DNA of 6,724 nt from Pseudomonadota bacterium. Lineage in GTDB: Bacteria > SZUA-182 > DTGQ01. Numbering within the stretch: position 1 is the stretch's first letter; the number at the start of each line of letters is the position of its first letter. The notes under the pieces are model-generated. The model was not told where the DNA came from and did not search any database. It saw nothing but the letters and a program-made list of their open reading frames with translations. Below are positions 1 through 5,875 of the stretch, in pieces. Location: positions 1 through 6,724 of the forward strand of contig JAUWIR010000253.1 in NCBI GenBank assembly GCA_030605265.1. The letters run 5' to 3'. Both the position numbers and the translations under genes were made by a program.

Positions 1-894
1 TTAGAGAATACAAAAAGCAACTCTCCGGGATATATCCTTGAACATCAACAAAAAATTTTCCTCTGTTTACCCGAGGATCCCTCAAGCTTTACCCCTATCA
101 TAGCGCAAGGTTTCTCATATATCAAATCCTCTTTTCACCTGTCAACTGATTCTCCCAATGTGCTTATCTTCAGGACCTGTAGTCTTTCTGAAAAACAAAT
201 TCAAGCAAAGTTGTCTAATCTTATTCACCAAGAAAAAATAAATAAAAGCGATATTTCTTTTTTACCCTTACATCATTTGCACGGGATAGATGTCATTGTA
301 AAAGCCGGTTTTGATCCTGATGTATCGTCCCGGATAAAAAAGGAGGTCCGAAATCAATTAGGAGAAGATCTTTATGGGGAACAATTTCAAAAAATGGAAG
401 AAGTAGTTGGTGATTTATTAAACAGACATCACTATACACTTGCCACTGCGGAATCGTGTACTGGTGGGTTGATTGCTGACCGGCTTACTGACGTGCCGGG
501 CAGCTCAAAATATTTTCTTCAGGGAATAATAACCTATAGTGATGCTGCCAAACAGTCCCTCCTTGCAGTAAACGAGGGAACACTAAGGGAATTTGGCGCT
601 GTGAGCAGAGAAGTTGTTCGGGAAATGTGTTTAGGAATAAAGCAGCAAAGCCAAGCGGATGTAGCTATGGCAACCAGTGGTATTGCAGGTCCTGGAGGCG
701 GGAGCATTTCAAAACCTGTTGGTTTGGTTTACATAGGGGTATATGACGGGCAAGAGGCTTTAATAAAAGAGCTTCATTTGCAGGGCTCACGAAGAATGAT
801 CAAATACCAAACTTCGCAATTAGCCATGGATCTATTAAGACGATATTTACTTCATTTTCCATGTGAGGGCTTGGATGAAAACGATGAAGGATGA
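1..894 (+). CDS. cinA: CinA family protein / NMN amidohydrolase, 5' end outside window
   Basis: Frame 1 is open from the first base to the TGA at 892-894, giving 297 visible residues. Full CinA is about 410-420 residues, so roughly 115-120 N-terminal residues lie to the left. A GTG at 160 is internal, because recognisable CinA sequence continues upstream of it. Visible residues 1 to about 45 are the end of the MoCF-like domain (NSPGYILEH, then LPEDPSSF). About 54-130 is the KH-like linker, ending LGEDLYG. About 132-285 is the C-terminal PncC domain, with AESCTGG at 150-156 containing the expected catalytic Ser, ITYS at 177-180, GAVS, and TSGIAGPGGG at 225-234 followed by KPVG. In characterised relatives this domain hydrolyses nicotinamide mononucleotide to nicotinate mononucleotide plus ammonia (NMN recycling), and the N-terminal domain is an ADP-ribose pyrophosphatase. 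Here the usual LPGPPxE-type motif of the N-terminal domain is altered to LPEDPSSF, so that activity is doubtful. The last residues, DENDEG, are encoded by a short tandem repeat. thpR follows at once. Confidence 0.95.
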   Translation, partial: LENTKSNSPGYILEHQQKIFLCLPEDPSSFTPIIAQGFSYIKSSFHLSTDSPNVLIFRTCSLSEKQIQAKLSNLIHQEKINKSDISFLPLHHLHGIDVIVKAGFDPDVSSRIKKEVRNQLGEDLYGEQFQKMEEVVGDLLNRHHYTLATAESCTGGLIADRLTDVPGSSKYFLQGIITYSDAAKQSLLAVNEGTLREFGAVSREVVREMCLGIKQQSQADVAMATSGIAGPGGGSISKPVGLVYIGVYDGQEALIKELHLQGSRRMIKYQTSQLAMDLLRRYLLHFPCEGLDENDEG

Positions 895-914
895 AGGGTG
901 AAGGGTGATGAAGG
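883..914 (+). repeat. GATGAAGG-type short tandem repeat across the cinA/thpR junction
   Basis: Four imperfect purine-rich units follow each other: GATGAAG (883-889), GATGAAGG (890-897), GTGAAGG (898-904) and GTGATGAAGG (905-914). They carry the last cinA codons and stop, a Shine-Dalgarno-like GAAGGG at 893-898, and both candidate thpR start codons (GTG 905, ATG 908). A shorter look-alike, ATGAAGGAT, occurs at 1561-1569. The origin is probably slippage or expansion; this is inferred, not shown. Confidence 0.75.
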
Positions 915-1507
915 AAGATTATATTCGAAGCTTTATCTCTATTGCAATTGATACAAAGGTTCAAGAAAAGATAAAAGTTCTCCAACAACAGTTGATAAAA
1001 AAAATTACCTCTCCCGGCACAAAAATAAGCTGGGTAAAAGCGGAAACAATCCACCTTACCTTAAAGTTTTTGGGGGATATACCTACGAAAAAAACTGAGC
1101 CCATTTTACGGTCTCTTCATCAAGCTGCTGAGGGGGTAGAGGCCTTTTCCTTCAAAGTCACAGGGCTGGGGGTTTTCCCGAACCTGAAAGCGCCCCGTGT
1201 CATTTGGATAGGGATTTCTGATGGCCTTGAATCCTTAAAAATATTACAAGGCAGAATCGAGCAAGAACTGAATCGTCTTGGATTTCCTAAAGAAAAAAAG
1301 AAATTTTCACCACATCTTACTCTGGGGAGAATACGAAGCCTAAGCAATGCTTCATCCCTCACTGATCTTCTCAGGAAGATTGCCTCCCCTGAAGCGGGAA
1401 TTTCAGCAGTGCACGGAATACGGCTTATGAAAAGTGATTTGCGCCCATTAGGCGCCATCCATACAGAAATTGGCTGGATCTCCTTAGGCGGAACAAAACG
1501 GGAATAA
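908..1507 (+). CDS. thpR: RNA 2',3'-cyclic phosphodiesterase / 2'-5' RNA ligase family (ThpR)
   Basis: This 199-residue protein of the 2H phosphoesterase family has both signature His-x-Thr motifs, HLTLKFLGD at 49-57 and SPHLTLGRIR at 134-143, plus the family phrase RVIWIGI near residue 97. Family members hydrolyse RNA 2',3'-cyclic phosphates and can join tRNA half-molecules through 2'-5' bonds in vitro; the physiological role is unsettled. Length is near the usual 175-200 residues, so the protein is complete. I chose ATG 908 because GAAGGG at 893-898 lies 9 nt upstream. The GTG at 905 is in frame and would add only one residue. The start lies 13 nt after the cinA stop inside a tandem repeat, suggesting translational coupling. 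The cinA-thpR-recA order is common in bacteria. Nothing in the sequence looks degraded. Confidence 0.93.
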   Translation: MKEDYIRSFISIAIDTKVQEKIKVLQQQLIKKITSPGTKISWVKAETIHLTLKFLGDIPTKKTEPILRSLHQAAEGVEAFSFKVTGLGVFPNLKAPRVIWIGISDGLESLKILQGRIEQELNRLGFPKEKKKFSPHLTLGRIRSLSNASSLTDLLRKIASPEAGISAVHGIRLMKSDLRPLGAIHTEIGWISLGGTKRE

Positions 1508-1643
1508 TGAAAAAAATATTTGACAGGATAAATATGAAATAAAAAAGTGTAAACTGGAAAATGAAGGATACCAAAAAATAGTTAATTGCACAGTTGAATA
1601 GTTTTTAAAACGAAAATTTTTAATTTTATGGAGAGTTGAACTC
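1508..1643 (+). promoter_or_regulatory. AT-rich leader upstream of recA, promoter not resolved
   Basis: This gap of 136 nt is the largest break before recA and the natural place for its promoter. A perfect TTGACA lies at 1520-1525, but no good -10 sits 16-18 nt downstream; the nearest, TAAACT at 1550-1555, is 24 nt away. A weaker pair is TTGAAT (1594-1599) with TTTAAT (1619-1624), spacer 19. No LexA box of the GAAC-N4-GTTC or CTGT-N8-ACAG type is visible. GGAG at 1630-1633 is the recA Shine-Dalgarno, 10 nt from the ATG. Between them is an odd-centred inverted repeat, GAGTT-G-AACTC, at 1633-1643. No Rho-independent terminator for thpR is seen. Confidence 0.3.
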
Positions 1644-2693
1644 ATGGAGGACTTAAAAAAGCAAAAAAATAAAGCCTTGGAGCTGGCCGTGCAACAAATT
1701 GAGCGCTCCTTTGGTAAAGGCGCTATTATGAAGCTTGGTTCTAATTTTGCCATTGATATCCCTATTATCCCTACAGGGATTATGACCTTGGATATGGCCC
1801 TTGGTGTAAACGGCGTGCCGAGAGGAAGAGTTATTGAAATATTCGGTCAAGAATCCTCCGGGAAAACCACCCTGGCCTTACAGATTATAGCTGAAGCCCA
1901 AAAACTGGGAGGGATCGCCGCATTTATTGACGCAGAACATGCTATGGACCCTTCGTACGCGAAAAAATTAGGGGTAAATACAGATGATCTCCTTGTCTCT
2001 CAGCCTGATACAGGGGAACAGGCTTTAGAGATTACCGAATCCTTAGTCCGAAGTGGGGCCCTTGATGTAGTTGTTATCGATTCTGTGGCGGCTTTAGTCC
2101 CTCGTGCTGAACTTGAAGGAGATATGGGTGACTCCCACATGGGTGTTCATGCCCGTTTAATGTCACAAGCCTTGCGAAAATTAACCGGGGCCATCTCTAA
2201 ATCAAAAACCTGCGTTATCTTTATTAATCAGATACGGGAAAAAATTGGCGTTATGTTTGGTAATCCGGAGACCACTACGGGAGGAAGGGCCTTAAAGTTC
2301 TATTCTTCAGTCCGCATGGATGTAAGAAAAATGGGTGTACTGAAAAATGCTGATGAGGTAATAGGGAGTAAAGTTTTAGTAAAAGTTGTCAAAAATAAAG
2401 TTGCCCCCCCCTTTCGAAATGCGGAATTTGATATTCTCTACGCAGAAGGGATCTCAAAAGAAGGGGCTTTGCTTGACGTGGCCCTTTCCAAAAATATAAT
2501 TCAAAAAAGTGGCTCATGGTTTAGTTATGGAGATGAAAGATTAGGTCAAGGCAGAGAAAACGTCCGCCTCTTTTTGAAGAATAATCCGGATCTATGCAAG
2601 GAAGTCGAGGGGAAAATAAAGGGCACATCTCAAAAAGACCCAAAAACCGAAGAGAACAAAAAAACCCCGGGTGAAGCTAAATCCTCAAAGTAA
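1644..2693 (+). CDS. recA: Recombinase RecA
   Basis: This 349-residue protein is a complete RecA, the ATP-dependent strand-exchange protein of homologous recombination and coprotease for LexA-type repressors. It acts as a filament on single-stranded DNA in the cytoplasm. Landmarks align with E. coli RecA at an offset of +2: Walker A GQESSGKTT at 68-76 (Lys74), catalytic Glu98 in DAEHAMDP, Walker B VVVIDS at 142-147, loop L1 around GDMGDSHMG (159-167), and loop L2 starting NQIREKIGVMFGNPETT at 195-211 with Gln196. VKVVKNK and SGSWFSYGDERLGQGREN mark the C-terminal domain. The N-terminal core is somewhat divergent (IPTGIMTLD instead of the usual STGSLSLD; GVNGVPRG). The last 27 residues carry 8 Lys and only 4 acidic residues, unlike the acidic tail of E. 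coli RecA. The ATG start is supported by GGAG 10 nt upstream. recX follows after a 151-nt repeat-filled gap. Confidence 0.99.
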   Translation: MEDLKKQKNKALELAVQQIERSFGKGAIMKLGSNFAIDIPIIPTGIMTLDMALGVNGVPRGRVIEIFGQESSGKTTLALQIIAEAQKLGGIAAFIDAEHAMDPSYAKKLGVNTDDLLVSQPDTGEQALEITESLVRSGALDVVVIDSVAALVPRAELEGDMGDSHMGVHARLMSQALRKLTGAISKSKTCVIFINQIREKIGVMFGNPETTTGGRALKFYSSVRMDVRKMGVLKNADEVIGSKVLVKVVKNKVAPPFRNAEFDILYAEGISKEGALLDVALSKNIIQKSGSWFSYGDERLGQGRENVRLFLKNNPDLCKEVEGKIKGTSQKDPKTEENKKTPGEAKSSK

Positions 2694-2788
2694 GCTGATG
2701 AGCATTAAATACAGCTGTTGAGCTGTTAAGCGTTTTTAATCAGCTTATCAGCTATCAGCTTATTAGCTGTTTTTACAAGCTGATAAGC
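2692..2788 (+). repeat. AGCTGATA-type short repeat array in both orientations (recA-recX spacer)
   Basis: Direct copies of an 11-nt unit close to AGCTGATAAGC are at 2693-2703 (AGCTGATGAGC), 2713-2723 (AGCTGTTGAGC), 2721-2731 (AGCTGTTAAGC) and 2778-2788 (AGCTGATAAGC). Inverted copies are at 2743-2753 (GCTTATCAGCT), 2751-2760 (GCTATCAGCT, one base short) and 2758-2768 (GCTTATTAGCT). Neighbouring copies share AGC or GCT, giving a step of 7-8 nt. The copy at 2743-2753 is a perfect 11-bp complement of 2778-2788, and pairs as well with 2693-2703 allowing one G-U. Mutually exclusive hairpins are therefore possible. The array starts on the recA stop codon. Confidence 0.85.
2741..2774 (+). terminator. 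Possible weak Rho-independent terminator after recA
   Basis: Within the repeat array, CAGCT (2741-2745) can pair with AGCTG (2765-2769), extended by A-T and T-A after one T/T mismatch. The hairpin is followed directly by TTTTT at 2770-2774. This shape could attenuate recA transcription before recX. The stem is short, and an 11-bp pairing of 2743-2753 with 2778-2788 would compete with it, so it may be only a by-product of the repeats. Confidence 0.3.
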
Positions 2789-2844
2789 CGCATAAATAAA
2801 AGGGAAATTCCTGTACTATCAAGATAAGTATATGCACTAAATTA

Positions 2845-3330
2845 ATGAATGGAGAAACGGAAGAATTAAAAGCTCGCCGGGCTGCTTTAGTCTATCTTTC
2901 TTATAGGCCTCGAAGCTGTAAGGAGGTATTTGAGAGATTAAAGAATAAAGGCTATACTGAAGGAATCATCCAAAAGGTAATAGACTATCTTTGTTCAATA
3001 AATTACCTTAATGATCGAAAATTCGCCTTTGATTGGACAGAGTCTTTAATCCATCATAAAATTATTGGGAAAAACTATATCCTTCAAGAATTCAAAATAA
3101 AAGGCATAGCTGAAGATATTATTGATGAAGTAATCAAAGAAAATTTTTCTCATGATCAGGAAAAAAACTTATGTTGGCAATTATTACAAAAAAAAATTTC
3201 CCGCTATGAGAGAAAAAAAAATCTTCAGTACACTCTTTTCCAACTCTTGCTGCGGCATGGATTTTCGCCGTCGGTTATCTGGGATGTTTTGCCTGAATTT
3301 ATGAACAATTATAGTAAAGAAAAAGGGTAA
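2845..3330 (+). CDS. recX: Regulatory protein RecX
   Basis: This 161-residue protein of the RecX family is built of repeated three-helix modules. RecX binds within the groove of the RecA filament and limits its extension or ATPase and coprotease activity; in some species it also helps disassembly. Recognisable elements are SCKEVFERLKNKGY (24-37), YLNDRKFAFDW (54-64), the ILQEFKIKGI segment (79-88) and LLRHGFS (135-141). The length is ordinary for the family and the protein is highly basic. The location downstream of recA is the classic partner arrangement. ATG 2845 is the only usual start codon between the upstream in-frame stop at 2797-2799 and the conserved core, but there is no convincing Shine-Dalgarno before it, so translation may be weak. 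nadX begins 12 nt after the stop. Confidence 0.9.
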   Translation: MNGETEELKARRAALVYLSYRPRSCKEVFERLKNKGYTEGIIQKVIDYLCSINYLNDRKFAFDWTESLIHHKIIGKNYILQEFKIKGIAEDIIDEVIKENFSHDQEKNLCWQLLQKKISRYERKKNLQYTLFQLLLRHGFSPSVIWDVLPEFMNNYSKEKG

Positions 3331-3332
3331 GT

Positions 3333-3338
3333 GAGGAG
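3333..3338 (+). promoter_or_regulatory. Ribosome binding site setting the nadX start
   Basis: GAGGAG lies 4 nt before ATG 3343. An in-frame GTG at 3331 directly follows the recX stop but lacks a site of its own, and the conserved dinucleotide-binding strand begins right after ATG 3343. The ATG is therefore the better start. Confidence 0.7.
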
Positions 3339-3342
3339 AAAA

Positions 3343-4146
3343 ATGAAAAAAATTGGTGTAGTAGGATGTGGGACAATCGGCACACAAATTTGTAAAGCTA
3401 TTGATGAGGGGAAAATTGCGGCCACCTTACTGGCGGTTAGTGAAATTGATACTTCAAAAGCCTCAAATCTCATGGATCAACTTATTTCCCCCTGCCAAAT
3501 TCTTCCCCTTCCCGAATTAGTCTCCACCGTAGATATTGTCGTTGAGAGCGCCGGTTCAAAGGTCGTCCCACCACTCATTGAGCTGATCTTAAAATTTGAA
3601 AAGCAAGCGCTGATCATGAGCGTTGGGGGTCTTTTGGAAATTACCTCTCTTTTTGAACGTTTTCAAAACTCAGCAAGTCGGCTTTACATCCCCTCAGGAG
3701 CAATTGCCGGGCTTGATGCGGTAAATGCAGCTCATTTGGTTGAAATCCAATCAGTAACCCTGACTACCCGCAAACCGCCAAAAGGACTCAAAGGGGCCCC
3801 TTTTTGTATTGAAAAAGGAATTGATCTCGAAAACTTAAGTCAAGAAACAGTGATTTTTGAAGGTTCTGCACGACAAGCAGCCAAGGCCTTCCCTAAAAAT
3901 ATCAATGTTGCCGCAGCCTTAAGTTTGGCAGGAATAGGCGCCGATAAAACAAAGGTTCGTATTATTGCCGACCCAACAACCAAAACAAATAGCCATGAAA
4001 TAGAAGTACAGGGATTATCCGGAAGAATAGTTACCAAAACCGAAAATGTCCCCTCTACCTTTAATCCGAAAACCAGCTTTTTAGCTGCCCTTTCCGGAAT
4101 AGCCACCCTGCAGAAGATGGTAAATCCCGTCAAGGTTGGAACCTAA
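3343..4146 (+). CDS. nadX: L-aspartate dehydrogenase (NadX-like)
   Basis: This 267-residue protein has the length and motifs of the NAD(P)-dependent L-aspartate dehydrogenase family, which oxidises L-aspartate to iminoaspartate (first step of de novo NAD synthesis when NadB is absent) or runs in reverse as an aminating enzyme. The Rossmann motif GCGTIG is at 8-13, SVGGL at 93-97, PSGAIAGLDA at 117-126, TRKPP at 142-146, FPKNINVAAALSLAGIG at 183-199 and DP at 210-211. NSHEIEV at 216-222 carries the expected catalytic His218. ENVPS and NPKTSFLAALS complete the C-terminal core. All key positions are present, so it should be active. In Thermotoga and archaea such genes often sit with nadA and nadC; here the neighbours are recX (12 nt upstream) and truB (14 nt downstream), which gives no pathway support. 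The aspartate assignment is by family. A related substrate is possible. Confidence 0.9.
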   Translation: MKKIGVVGCGTIGTQICKAIDEGKIAATLLAVSEIDTSKASNLMDQLISPCQILPLPELVSTVDIVVESAGSKVVPPLIELILKFEKQALIMSVGGLLEITSLFERFQNSASRLYIPSGAIAGLDAVNAAHLVEIQSVTLTTRKPPKGLKGAPFCIEKGIDLENLSQETVIFEGSARQAAKAFPKNINVAAALSLAGIGADKTKVRIIADPTTKTNSHEIEVQGLSGRIVTKTENVPSTFNPKTSFLAALSGIATLQKMVNPVKVGT

Positions 4147-4163
4147 GAGGAATTGCAAAATTG
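4147..4163 (+). promoter_or_regulatory. Ribosome binding site and TTG start of truB
   Basis: GAGG at 4147-4150 precedes TTG 4161-4163 by 10 nt. No ATG or GTG occurs in frame before the conserved NGILNINKP segment, so the TTG is the likely initiator. The site starts one base after the nadX stop. Confidence 0.7.
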
Positions 4164-5096
4164 CTAAACGGAATTCTGAATATCAACAAACCGATGGGGA
4201 TGACTTCATTTTCAGTGGTCTTCGGATTAAAAAAGTTCCTTAAAATAAAAAAAATCGGTCATGGAGGCACTCTTGATCCTGATGCCAGTGGAGTTTTACC
4301 GATTTATTTAGGAAAGGCAACTAAAATTACCCCTTTTTTATCTGATACAATAAAGGAGTATCAGACGTGTTTGTGTTTAGGCATTGTCACTGATACACAA
4401 GACGCCAGTGGAGCAATTATGAAACAAACAGAAAATATTTCCCTATCCCAAGAGCAAATCCATTCTGTTCTGCACTCTTTTACCGGAGAAATCGAGCAAA
4501 CCCCTCCAATGTTCTCTGCCCTTAAATATAAAGGAAAGCCCCTTTATCATTTTGCCAGAAAGGGAATTGAAATAGAGCGAAAATCCAGAAAAATCAGCAT
4601 TCATCAATTGATCTGCCAAAAATTCAATCCACCTTACCTAAATCTGAAAGTTGTCTGCTCAAAAGGAACCTATATTAGGACATTATGTGCCGATATTGGG
4701 GAAAAACTTGGGGTTGGCGGACATATGCATTCCCTCCAGCGGCTTAGGGTAGGAAAACTGTTGATAGAAAAAGCCGTGCCTTACCAGAACATTACCCGGG
4801 ATAATGTTCATACTCTTGTAGCAGAAAATTTATATACCATTGATCAAGCTTTACATTTTTTACCTGCTCTAAAAATTTCTACCTCGGCAGGGAAAAAAGC
4901 TATAAACGGGATGCCCCTCTGTCTTGATGAAATTACCGAACATCCCCCAAGCTTTCAAAAAGGAGACCTTTTACGCGGATACAATTTAGAACATTTTTTG
5001 GGGATATTTGAAGCCTTAGGTCATTCTCAAGACCTTTCCGAAACAAGGCCTTTATTTAAGTCTAAAAGGATATTGATCAATAGGGAAGATAATTAA
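4161..5096 (+). CDS. truB: tRNA pseudouridine(55) synthase TruB
   Basis: This 311-residue enzyme converts uridine 55 of the tRNA T-loop to pseudouridine and also acts as a tRNA chaperone. The N-terminus NGILNINKPMGMTSF is the family opening (motif I). The catalytic motif GHGGTLDPDASGVLPI at 33-48 has the nucleophile Asp39 (codon 4275-4277). QTPPMFSALKYKGKPLY marks the middle of the domain, and CSKGTYIRTLCADIG is the conserved Lys/Tyr/Arg segment near the active site. The C-terminal part from about residue 230 corresponds to the small PUA-like region. Length matches the 290-315 residues typical of bacterial TruB. Initiation is probably at TTG, which may lower expression. truB is often flanked by rbfA and ribF; here it lies between nadX and a nitrilase-type hydrolase, in a tight run (gaps of 14 and 20 nt) that looks like one transcript. 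Confidence 0.97.
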   Translation: MLNGILNINKPMGMTSFSVVFGLKKFLKIKKIGHGGTLDPDASGVLPIYLGKATKITPFLSDTIKEYQTCLCLGIVTDTQDASGAIMKQTENISLSQEQIHSVLHSFTGEIEQTPPMFSALKYKGKPLYHFARKGIEIERKSRKISIHQLICQKFNPPYLNLKVVCSKGTYIRTLCADIGEKLGVGGHMHSLQRLRVGKLLIEKAVPYQNITRDNVHTLVAENLYTIDQALHFLPALKISTSAGKKAINGMPLCLDEITEHPPSFQKGDLLRGYNLEHFLGIFEALGHSQDLSETRPLFKSKRILINREDN

Positions 5097-5116
5097 AATC
5101 TATAAAATGAGGAAAA

Positions 5117-5875
5117 ATGAAAATTACTCTGGCTCTTATACAAGGTAATGTTCTTTTTGGAAAAATTAAAAAAAACCTGGAAAATGCCCTGCAAATGATA
5201 AGGCAAGCTGCAGATAAAGGGGCCCAAATTATTTGCCTGCCGGAATTATTTATTATGGGCTACGATTTTAAATCAATTGAAAAGCATTTCTCCGAAAAAA
5301 TTTTTACCGAAATAATTCATCAGCTGTCTGAACTCGCTGAATCGTTAAAAATCTATTTGGTTGCAGGGAGTATCCCGGAAATAATAAACAAAAAAATTTA
5401 CAATACCTCTTTTTTCTTTAACGATCAAGGGACCTTACTTGGGAAATATCAAAAAATTCATCTTTTCCCACCAATGGAAGAACAAAACTTTTTTTCCCCA
5501 GGACAGGATTGCCCTCTATTTACAACTTCCTTAGCCAAAATAGGCATCTGTATCTGCTATGATTTAAGGTTCCCACATCAATTCAGTGACTTAGCCCAAA
5601 AAGGTGCTGAAATTATTCTGGTACCGGCCCAATTCCCCCACCCGAGATTAGATCACTGGAGGATATTACTCCGTGCTCGAGCAATCGATAACTTTCTCTT
5701 TGTGGCCGGCTGTAATCGTATGGGGAAAGATAAATCCCATATATTCTGCGGACATTCTTCGATTATCTCCCCCTGGGGAAAAATTATTGCTGAGGCAGGA
5801 GAACGGGAGATGATAGTAACAGCAGAGATTGATCTTAACTTGATTTTAGAAAGTAGATTATTTTTTAATACATAA
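5117..5875 (+). CDS. Carbon-nitrogen hydrolase, nitrilase superfamily (Nit2/omega-amidase-like)
   Basis: This 252-residue protein has the Glu-Lys-Cys triad of the nitrilase superfamily: Glu43 in LPELF (41-45), Lys113 in KYQKIHLF (110-117) and Cys147 in CICYDLRFP (145-153). HWRILLRARAIDN (from about residue 181) and CGHSSIISPWGK are further family blocks. Enzymes of this branch are cytoplasmic amidases that release ammonia from small amides; the closest-looking ones are omega-amidase/Nit2 and YafV-type proteins acting on alpha-ketoglutaramate-like substrates. The exact substrate cannot be read from sequence. The ATG has GAGG at 5109-5112, 4 nt upstream. The protein ends LNLILESRLFFNT, without the ...RRPxLY-type tail common in relatives, so it is about 8-15 residues short. 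The catalytic core is intact. It follows truB by 20 nt and is probably co-transcribed. Confidence 0.9.
   Translation: MKITLALIQGNVLFGKIKKNLENALQMIRQAADKGAQIICLPELFIMGYDFKSIEKHFSEKIFTEIIHQLSELAESLKIYLVAGSIPEIINKKIYNTSFFFNDQGTLLGKYQKIHLFPPMEEQNFFSPGQDCPLFTTSLAKIGICICYDLRFPHQFSDLAQKGAEIILVPAQFPHPRLDHWRILLRARAIDNFLFVAGCNRMGKDKSHIFCGHSSIISPWGKIIAEAGEREMIVTAEIDLNLILESRLFFNT

Noticed and set aside
160..894. CinA starting at the internal GTG at 160
   Set aside because: The same frame is open to base 1 and the upstream codons encode recognisable CinA MoCF-domain sequence, so the gene continues to the left of the window.
1120..1458. Antisense open frame opposite thpR
   Set aside because: It lies wholly inside a well-supported gene, has no recognisable motif and no ribosome site; shadow of thpR codons. 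The same applies to 800-1054, 1484-1753, 1653-1850, 3184-3387 and 3840-4133 on the - strand.
1520..1555. TTGACA plus TAAACT as a sigma-70 promoter for recA
   Set aside because: The spacing is 24 nt, far from 16-18, and no better -10 is present; kept only as a note in the leader entry.
2692..2788. CRISPR array
   Set aside because: Units are only 7-11 nt, occur in both orientations and overlap, with no unique spacers and no cas genes.
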